From Pseudarthrobacter sp. MM222 (lineage in GTDB: Bacteria > Actinomycetota > Actinomycetes > Actinomycetales > Micrococcaceae): a stretch of 64,000 bases of DNA. Below, piece by piece: positions 56,951 to 64,000 of this stretch. The notes beneath the pieces were generated by a model. The model searched no databases. It saw nothing but the letters and a program-made list of their open reading frames with translations, and was not told the origin of the DNA. The position numbers were made by a program, and so were the translations under genes. Within the stretch, counting starts at the first letter, position 1; every line of letters begins with the position of its first letter. The DNA lies in assembly GCF_947090775.1 (NCBI RefSeq), contig NZ_OX352321.1, forward strand, positions 1,116,001 through 1,180,000. The letters are read 5' to 3'.

Positions 56951-57883
56951 ATGACCTCTGCAGAGACTGCAACGCCGGCAACTCCAGCAACAAACACGGC
57001 ACGGATCCTGGACGGCAAAGCCACCGCCGCCACCATCAAGGCCGAGCTGACCGAACGCGTGGCCGCGCTCAAGGCCAGGGGGATCGTGCCGGGCCTCGGC
57101 ACCATCCTGGTGGGCTCCGACCCGGGCAGCACCTGGTACGTGGGCGGCAAGCACAAGGACTGCGCCGAGGTTGGTATCACCTCGATCCGCCGCGACCTGC
57201 CCGAGGACACCACGCAGGAGGACCTGCTGGCCGTGGTCCGGGAGCTCAACGAGAACCCGGAATGCACCGGCTACATCGTCCAGCTGCCGCTGCCCAAGCA
57301 CATCGACCAGGACGTCATCCTGGAGGCGATGGATCCGGACAAGGACGCCGACGGCCTGCACCCGACGAATCTCGGGCGGCTCGTCGCCAACGTCAGCGGA
57401 CCCCTGAAGTCGCCGCTGCCCTGCACGCCCAAGGGCTGCGTGGAACTGCTCACCCGGCACGGGATCGAGCTCAAGGGCAAGCGCGTGCTGGTGGTGGGAC
57501 GCGGTGTCACCATCGGCCGTCCGGTGGGGCTGCTGCTCACCCGCAAGGACGTCAACGCCACGGTCATCCTGGCGCACACCGGAACGGTGGACCTGCCTGC
57601 CGAACTCCGGCAGGCCGACGTCGTGATCGCTGCGGCCGGCCAGCCGCACATGATCAAGGCCGAAGACCTCAAGCCCGGCGCAATCGTGCTCGACGTCGGC
57701 GTCAGCCGCGTCGACGACGGTTCCGGCAAGGCCGTGGTCACCGGAGACGTGGACCCCGCGGCGGCCGACGTCGCCGCCTGGCTCTCACCGAATCCCGGGG
57801 GAGTGGGTCCGATGACGCGGGCCATGCTGCTGGCCAACGTGGTGGAAACCGCCGAGCGCCATTTGGCAGAAGCCAGCGCCTAG
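56951..57883 (+). CDS. folD: Bifunctional methylene-THF dehydrogenase / methenyl-THF cyclohydrolase
   Basis: 310 residues. [20 protein letters not shown] carries the catalytic Tyr and Lys (Y-x3-K); [34 protein letters not shown] and the NADP loop [16 protein letters not shown] are standard, and [15 protein letters not shown] closes the fold. It oxidises methylene-THF and hydrolyses methenyl-THF to 10-formyl-THF. Four bases after glyA; the terminator at 57947-57991 ends the operon. Confidence 0.97.
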   Translation: MTSAETATPATPATNTARILDGKATAATIKAELTERVAALKARGIVPGLGTILVGSDPGSTWYVGGKHKDCAEVGITSIRRDLPEDTTQEDLLAVVRELNENPECTGYIVQLPLPKHIDQDVILEAMDPDKDADGLHPTNLGRLVANVSGPLKSPLPCTPKGCVELLTRHGIELKGKRVLVVGRGVTIGRPVGLLLTRKDVNATVILAHTGTVDLPAELRQADVVIAAAGQPHMIKAEDLKPGAIVLDVGVSRVDDGSGKAVVTGDVDPAAADVAAWLSPNPGGVGPMTRAMLLANVVETAERHLAEASA

Positions 57884-57946
57884 CCTGCACCGCGGGCGGC
57901 GCCTGAGAAACTCGGCCCGGCACCGTCCGCACCGCCCGGCACCGCC

Positions 57947-57991
57947 CGGCAGGGCGCCTTCTCCTTCGGGAGCCGGCGCCCTGCCGTTTTT
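57947..57991 (+). terminator. glyA-folD terminator, UUCG-capped
   Basis: CGGCAGGGCGCC and GGCGCCCTGCCG form a 12-bp stem, within which CTCC-TTCG-GGAG makes a second stem with a TTCG tetraloop, followed by TTTTT. It is 63 bases after folD. Confidence 0.9.
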
Positions 57992-58074
57992 GTGCCGGCA
58001 ATATCCCGTGTGCCACCGGGCGGCGGGCGGATCTTGCGGTCCGGCTCTTCTCAGGGCAGGGCGCAGCTACTAGC

Positions 58075-59079
58075 GTGGTGCGGGTGGCTGAACTCGTCTC
58101 CAAAGATTCCGCCCGGAAGGAAGCCGGCCTGGGCAGCGCCTCCGAAGCCGGCGCGCCGCAGTACGTCATTACGGCCGAAAACCTCACCAAAAGCTACGGC
58201 GAGGTAACCGCCGTCGACGGCATCTCCTTCCGCGTCACCGCCGGTGAGGCGTTCGGGCTGCTGGGCCCCAACGGCGCCGGCAAGTCCACCACCATGAAGA
58301 TGATCGGCGCGGTCTCCCAGCGGACCTCCGGCAGCCTCAGCATTCTGGGCCTGGACCCGGACCTGAACGGTCCGGAGGTACGGGCCCACCTGGGCGTCGT
58401 CCCGCAGCAGGACAACCTCGACGAGGAGCTCAAGGTCCGGGACAACCTGCTGGTCTATGGGCGCTACTTCGGCCTGCCGATGAGTTATCTGAAGCCCAAG
58501 GCCGACGAGCTGCTGGAGTTCGCGCAGCTCACGGACAAGGCCAAGTCCAAGGTGGACGCGCTCTCCGGCGGCATGAAGCGCCGGCTCACCATCGCGCGTT
58601 CGCTCATCAACGAGCCGCGGATCCTGCTGCTGGACGAACCAACCACCGGGCTGGACCCGCAGGCCCGCCACATTCTCTGGGACCGGCTGTTCCGGCTCAA
58701 GGAGCAGGGCGTCACCCTGATCCTGACCACGCACTACATGGATGAGGCCGAGCAGCTCTGCGACCGCCTGATTGTGGTGGACAAGGGCAGGATCATGGCC
58801 GAGGGCTCGCCCGCCAGCCTGATCCGCGAGTACTCTCCGCGCGAGGTCCTTGAGCTCCGCTTCGGCTCCGAGCGCAACGCCACGGTCGGCGCCGAGCTCA
58901 ACGGCATCGGCGAGCGGGTGGAGACGCTGCCGGACCGCGTCCTCATCTACGCGCACGACGGCGAAGCTGCGCTCGAGCAGGTCTCGGCCCGGGGACTCCG
59001 GCCGGTCACCTCGCTGGTGCGGCGCTCCTCACTGGAGGACGTCTTCCTGCGCCTGACCGGCAGGAGCCTCGTTGACTGA
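58075..59079 (+). CDS. ABC transporter ATP-binding protein (DrrA/daunorubicin-resistance type)
   Basis: 334 residues. Walker A GPNGAGKST, signature LSGGMKRRLTIARSL and Walker B ILLLDEPTTGLD are intact; the extra C-terminal domain (about residues 240-330, containing SPREVLELRF) is usual in the DrrA family. GTG 58075 is a tentative start with no clear ribosome site. Two ABC-2 permeases follow. Exported substrate unknown: drug, lipid or polysaccharide. Confidence 0.92.
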   Translation: MVRVAELVSKDSARKEAGLGSASEAGAPQYVITAENLTKSYGEVTAVDGISFRVTAGEAFGLLGPNGAGKSTTMKMIGAVSQRTSGSLSILGLDPDLNGPEVRAHLGVVPQQDNLDEELKVRDNLLVYGRYFGLPMSYLKPKADELLEFAQLTDKAKSKVDALSGGMKRRLTIARSLINEPRILLLDEPTTGLDPQARHILWDRLFRLKEQGVTLILTTHYMDEAEQLCDRLIVVDKGRIMAEGSPASLIREYSPREVLELRFGSERNATVGAELNGIGERVETLPDRVLIYAHDGEAALEQVSARGLRPVTSLVRRSSLEDVFLRLTGRSLVD

Positions 59080-59938
59080 GAAGGAAGGGTTGACTGAGGC
59101 AGCGCCGGCTGGGGTGCCGCTGCGCGCCCATTCCCCGGCGGTTTCGGCGGCCCGGGCGCGGAAGTGGGGCGCCTTCTACTACGCCGAGCAGGTCCTGCGG
59201 GTCATGAAAGGCTACGGCTGGACCATCGTCCTGTACGGCGTCGGGCAGCCGGTCGCGTACCTGTTCGCGATGGGCGTGGGCCTGGCGACCCTGGTGGACA
59301 CGAACAGCACCACGGCCTTCGGCGGCGCCAGCTACCTCGCCTTCATCGCCCCGGCGCTGCTCATTTCGGCGGCGGTCATGACGGCGGCGACCGAGTTCAC
59401 CTTTCCCGTGATGGACGGCTTCAAGTGGCGCCGGGTCTATTACGGTCCGCACGCCTCGCCGCTGACGCCGGGGCAGATCGCCGGCGGCCAGATCATCGCG
59501 GTCACCCTGCGCCTGGTGCTGCAGTCCGCGATCTACTTCGGGGTGGTGGCGCTGTTCGGTGCCGCCCCCGGCGGCTGGGGGTGGGTCTCGATCGTCGTCG
59601 CCACCCTCGCCGGGCTGTCCTTCGGCCTGCCGCTGATGGCCTACGCGGCCTCGATCACGGACGACAAAGGCCAGTTCGCCATGGTCATGCGGTTCATCGT
59701 CACGCCGCTGTTCCTGTTCTCCGGCACGTTCTTCCCGCTGGACACCCTGCCGCTGGCCGTGCGCTGGACCGGCTGGATCTCACCGATCTGGCACGGCACC
59801 GAGCTGGGCCGGGTGTTCAGCTACGGCTACCCGGAGACACCGCTGCTCACTCTGGCACACGCCGGGTTCCTGCTGGGCCTGGCAGTGCTGGGCTGGATGC
59901 TCAGCAAACGCCAGTTCGTCCGCAGGATGGGCGCATGA
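59072..59938 (+). CDS. ABC-2 type exporter permease 1
   Basis: 288 residues, six predicted helices. The fold follows the ABC-2 family: VLRVMKGYGWTIVLYGVGQP opens the membrane part, and FSGTFFPLDTLPLAVRWTGW carries the late-helix signature with the F-PLD-LP motif. It overlaps the ATPase end by 8 bases if TTG 59072 starts it; TTG 59090, with AAGGA upstream, is equally plausible. Confidence 0.88.
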   Translation: MTEKEGLTEAAPAGVPLRAHSPAVSAARARKWGAFYYAEQVLRVMKGYGWTIVLYGVGQPVAYLFAMGVGLATLVDTNSTTAFGGASYLAFIAPALLISAAVMTAATEFTFPVMDGFKWRRVYYGPHASPLTPGQIAGGQIIAVTLRLVLQSAIYFGVVALFGAAPGGWGWVSIVVATLAGLSFGLPLMAYAASITDDKGQFAMVMRFIVTPLFLFSGTFFPLDTLPLAVRWTGWISPIWHGTELGRVFSYGYPETPLLTLAHAGFLLGLAVLGWMLSKRQFVRRMGA

Positions 59939-60750
59939 GCAGCGTCACCGAGGCCGCCCGCAACCGGCATTTCGGGCCGCTCTACTCCCGCAACGTCCGC
60001 GCCGTCGTCGCACGGGGACTGATGGCCACCAAGAGCAGCAACTGGCTGGTGATGCTCTCGGGGTTCTTCGAGCCCGTGCTGTACCTGATCTCGATGGGCG
60101 TGGGCCTCGGCGCAATCGTCGGCTCCGTGCAGGGACCGGGCGGCCAGGACATCTCCTACGCCGCCTACATCGCCCCGGCGCTGCTGGCCGTGTCCGCGAT
60201 GAACGGCGCCGTGTATGACTCCACCTGGAACGTGTTCTTCAAGATGAACTTCGCAAAGCTCTACCAGGGCATGCTCTACACCTCGCTCGGCCCGCTGGAC
60301 GTCGCCATGGGCGAGATCTTCCTGGCCCTGCTGCGCGGGATGCTCTATGCCACCGGCTTCACCGCCGTGATGGGGTTGCTGGGGCTCATCACCACGCCGT
60401 GGGCCGTCCTGATGATCCCCGCCTCGGTGCTCATCGCGTTCGGCTTCGCGAGCTTCGGGATGGGCATCACCAGCTTCCTGAAGACCTTCCAGCAGATGGA
60501 CTGGATCAGCTTCATCCTGCTGCCGATGTTCCTGTTCAGCGCCACCTTCTACCCGCTCAGCGTGTACCCGGACTACATCCAGTGGCTGATCCAGGCTCTG
60601 CCGCTGTGGCACGGCGTGGAGTTGCTCCGCCAGATCAGCGTGGGCGTCTTCACCCCGGCCACGGCCGTGCACGTCGGCTACTACCTCGGGATGATCATCC
60701 TTGGCGTACTCCTGACCACCGGGCGGCTGCGCGCGCTGTTCCTCAGGTAA
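59935..60750 (+). CDS. ABC-2 type exporter permease 2
   Basis: 271 residues, six helices. LMATKSSNWLVMLSGFFEPV, YAAYIAPALLAVSAMNGAVY and FLFSATFYPLSVYP are the family landmarks. ATG 59935 overlaps the first permease stop (ATGA). The two permeases should pair with the 58075 ATPase. Confidence 0.9.
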   Translation: MSSVTEAARNRHFGPLYSRNVRAVVARGLMATKSSNWLVMLSGFFEPVLYLISMGVGLGAIVGSVQGPGGQDISYAAYIAPALLAVSAMNGAVYDSTWNVFFKMNFAKLYQGMLYTSLGPLDVAMGEIFLALLRGMLYATGFTAVMGLLGLITTPWAVLMIPASVLIAFGFASFGMGITSFLKTFQQMDWISFILLPMFLFSATFYPLSVYPDYIQWLIQALPLWHGVELLRQISVGVFTPATAVHVGYYLGMIILGVLLTTGRLRALFLR

Positions 60751-60832
60751 CGCGGTCCCGGACCGGGCAGCGAAACGTTCGCCCGGGGTGGAAGCGGCCG
60801 GGAGCGCGGCCGGGGTTTGCGATAATGGAGAA

Positions 60833-61405
60833 ATGCAATCTCTGGGCAACTCCGCGTCTTCCAAGCCGTCCGCGTACAACGCCGCCACGGGCAAGTTTTC
60901 GATGTTCCGGATCGGCGGACTTGGCATGACCGTGTTCATCATCGCGTTCCTGGTCGCGGTCATCTTTGCGGCGAACCAGAACGACGTCGTGGGCTGGGTC
61001 GTGGCGATCATCGCCGCCTTCTGGCTGGCGCTGGCATCGTTCGTCGTCTTCAGCATCCAGAAGGCCGCGAAGAAGGCCACGGCGAAGCTCAACGAGGCGC
61101 AGAACGCCTTCAACGCAGCAACCGGCCGGGCGCCGGCGTCCGGCGTTGACGCCGGCGGCACCCGCCTCGTGGGCGAACGGCGCCAGGCCGACGAGGTGCG
61201 TGACCTGAAGCTGGACCACTCCTTCAAGATCGTCCAGGTGCAGGTCCGCGTCGTGGAGCAGGAGCGCGCCAAGGGCGCCGCTGGGGACCAGGACACCATC
61301 CGCCGTGCCCTGGAAACCATCGAGATCACCGCCACCAACGCGCGGGACATGATCAAGTCCTCCGGCGGAAGCGACGAGCCCGTCCGCGGAACCATCATCG
61401 ACTAG
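60833..61405 (+). CDS. Membrane protein with soluble C-terminal domain, unknown
   Basis: About 190 residues. A polar N-terminus precedes two helices (GMTVFIIAFLVAVIFAA and VVGWVVAIIAAFWLALASFV), then a charged C-terminal half (LDHSFKIVQVQVRVVEQERA). ATG 60833 has GGAG closely upstream. It ends two bases before the xth frame, so they may be cotranscribed. No family recognised. Confidence 0.75.
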   Translation: MQSLGNSASSKPSAYNAATGKFSMFRIGGLGMTVFIIAFLVAVIFAANQNDVVGWVVAIIAAFWLALASFVVFSIQKAAKKATAKLNEAQNAFNAATGRAPASGVDAGGTRLVGERRQADEVRDLKLDHSFKIVQVQVRVVEQERAKGAAGDQDTIRRALETIEITATNARDMIKSSGGSDEPVRGTIID

Positions 61406-61406
61406 A

Positions 61407-62249
61407 GTGGATCGGGTGAGCTCGGCATTGGAGAAGGACCACCTTCGCATCGCATCAGTCAACGTCAATGGCCTTCGCGCCGCCTACAAGAAGGGCATGG
61501 CGGAATGGCTGGAGCCCCGCGAAGTGGACATCCTCTGCCTTCAGGAAGTCCGCGCGCCTGACGCGATCGTCCACGAACTGCTCGGCGACGGCTGGTACAT
61601 CCTGCACGCCGAAGCCGAGGCCAAGGGCCGGGCCGGCGTCGCGATTGCCTCCCGCGAAGAGCCGGTGGACACCAGGGTGGGCATCGGGGAGGACTACTTC
61701 GCCACCGCCGGCCGCTGGGTCGAGGCCGACTACACGGTGCGGAACGCCGAGGGCGAAGCATCCCGGCTGACCGTGGCCAGCGCCTACGTGCACTCCGGTG
61801 AGGCCGGCAGCCCCAAGCAGGACGACAAGTTCCGCTTCCTGGACGTCATGTCCAGCCGGTTGCCCGAGCTGGCCAAGCACAGTGACCATGCCCTCGTCGT
61901 CGGCGACCTCAACGTGGGACACACGGAGCTGGATATCCGGAACTGGAAGGGCAACGTCAAAAAAGCCGGCTTCCTTCCGGAGGAGCGTGCCTACTTTGAC
62001 CGCTTCTTCGGGGAGGATATCGGCTGGAAGGATGTTCACAGGGGCCTGGCGGGTAACGTCGACGGCCCCTACACTTGGTGGTCGCAACGGGGACAGGCCT
62101 TCGACAACGACACCGGCTGGCGCATTGACTACCACATGGCCACGCCCGCCCTCGCTGCTGCCGCAGTGTCGGCCGTTGTTGACCGGGCGCCGTCCTGGGA
62201 CACCCGCTTCTCCGACCACGCCCCGCTGGTAGTGGACTACCGGCTCTAG
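61407..62249 (+). CDS. xth: Exodeoxyribonuclease III (AP endonuclease)
   Basis: 280 residues. Catalytic elements: RIASVNVNGLRAA, DILCLQEVRA (metal Glu), GDLNVGHTELD, RIDYHMATP and SDHAPLVVDY (His/Asp). GTG 61407 or GTG 61416 may start it. It repairs abasic sites and 3'-blocked ends in DNA. The trpS gene follows after 18 bases. Confidence 0.95.
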   Translation: MDRVSSALEKDHLRIASVNVNGLRAAYKKGMAEWLEPREVDILCLQEVRAPDAIVHELLGDGWYILHAEAEAKGRAGVAIASREEPVDTRVGIGEDYFATAGRWVEADYTVRNAEGEASRLTVASAYVHSGEAGSPKQDDKFRFLDVMSSRLPELAKHSDHALVVGDLNVGHTELDIRNWKGNVKKAGFLPEERAYFDRFFGEDIGWKDVHRGLAGNVDGPYTWWSQRGQAFDNDTGWRIDYHMATPALAAAAVSAVVDRAPSWDTRFSDHAPLVVDYRL

Positions 62250-62255
62250 TTTTAA

Positions 62256-63389
<1,134 letters not shown>

Positions 63390-63393
63390 GCCG

Positions 63394-64000
63394 ATGTCCC
63401 CCGTCAGCAAAGTCACCCCGACAGACGCCCCGCGAGCCGGCAGGTCCCCCGCCGGCAACGGAAAGTCCCCCAGCGAGGGCATCAGCGTCGGAGTGATCCT
63501 GAAGTTCCCGCCGGAGGTCGCCGAGGAACTCCAGCGCTGGCGGGCCTCCTTCGGTGACCCCATGGCCGGCATCATCCCCGCCCACATCACGCTCGTGACC
63601 ACCACCATGACGCAGGACTGGGAGGCGACCCGCAGCCATGTGCGGACGGTCGCGAGCAAGCAGGAACCGTTCACAGTGACGATCGCCGGCACCGGATCCT
63701 TCCGGCCGGTCTCTCCCGTGGTCTTCCTCAAGGTCGACGACGGCTTCGGCCAGTGCGTCAGCCTGCACGAACAGCTCCAGACCGGCCCCCTGGAGCGCGA
63801 ACTGCCGTTTGCCTACCACCCGCACGTCACGGTTGCCCACGACGTCGCCCCCGAAAGCCTCGACGAGGCCGAAACGGTGCTCAAGGATTACCGGGCCACC
63901 TTCCCGGTGGCTAGCATGGGACTTTACGAGCACGACGACAACGGCATATGGCAGCTACGGGAAGAGCTTGACTTTGGGACCGAACGCGACGACGACAGAG
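63394..64000 (+). CDS. 2H phosphoesterase / 2'-5' RNA ligase-like protein (partial at window end)
   Basis: ATG 63394, four bases after trpS, runs open to the window end (about 202 codons). After a disordered start, ISVGVILKFPPEVAEELQRW begins the fold; the two catalytic H-x-T/S motifs are HITLV (in IIPAHITLVT) and HVTVA (in YHPHVTVAHD). The family acts on cyclic or 2'-5' phosphodiesters of RNA. The 3' end is outside the window. Confidence 0.85.
   Translation, partial: MSPVSKVTPTDAPRAGRSPAGNGKSPSEGISVGVILKFPPEVAEELQRWRASFGDPMAGIIPAHITLVTTTMTQDWEATRSHVRTVASKQEPFTVTIAGTGSFRPVSPVVFLKVDDGFGQCVSLHEQLQTGPLERELPFAYHPHVTVAHDVAPESLDEAETVLKDYRATFPVASMGLYEHDDNGIWQLREELDFGTERDDDR

Overview
The window looks like chromosome of a high-GC actinobacterium of the Micrococcaceae (Arthrobacter/Pseudarthrobacter-like). 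The supports are the perM-like gene beside purN, a monomeric isocitrate dehydrogenase, EfeUOB iron uptake behind a DtxR/IdeR-type box, a ROK-controlled ChvE/Ggu-type sugar ABC system, a DavAB-type lysine pathway and a ZTP riboswitch in front of glyA-folD. The genus is inferred from gene content only. No rRNA, tRNA, CRISPR array or intact transposase was seen.

Left block (1-16.6 kb) reads as accessory DNA, with visibly lower GC and scattered gene debris. It holds an OYE-family reductase with an atypical SDR, then a minus-strand catabolic operon (aldehyde dehydrogenase, glutamate dehydrogenase family, class I aminotransferase, split thiamine-diphosphate decarboxylase). Divergent to this are a FadR-type regulator and a polar amino-acid ABC importer followed by an SDR. 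Read together, an imported amino acid would be transaminated to a 2-oxo acid, decarboxylated to an aldehyde and oxidised to an acid, while the dehydrogenase recycles the amino group. The substrate is not determined; acidic, sulfonated or phosphonated amino acids fit best. The same 12-bp palindrome lies before the regulator and before the importer. A TetR/OYE/NTF2-like cassette with two strong palindromic operators follows, then a patch of resolvase, GH36 galactosidase and LacI remnants.

Middle block (16.7-35.3 kb): DUF4383 protein, PerM-like protein, small membrane protein, purN, a collagen-like secreted protein and an MFS transporter sitting between purN and purH, a large adenylation-carrier-membrane acyltransferase fusion with a DtxR-like box, the efeUOB iron-uptake operon plus a fourth membrane protein, a secreted trypsin-like protease and icd. 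Two intergenic loci carry a related GGACATGCC/GGCATGTCC palindromic repeat, one serving as the purH terminator and the other next to a five-copy 32-bp tandem array.

Right block (35.3-64 kb): SRPBCC protein, a Ser/Thr kinase coupled to a lipoprotein, a Pro/Asp/Ser-rich secreted protein, a Gfo/Idh/MocA oxidoreductase, a sugar ABC transporter with ROK regulator and shared operator motif, a lysine-to-5-aminovalerate module (davA, PucR-type regulator, APC permease, davB), a gamma-carbonic-anhydrase-like protein, purU, ZTP riboswitch-glyA-folD, a DrrAB-like ABC exporter, xth, trpS, and a 2H-phosphoesterase/2'-5' RNA ligase-like gene cut by the window end. One-carbon and purine genes (purN, purH, purU, glyA, folD) recur through the window.
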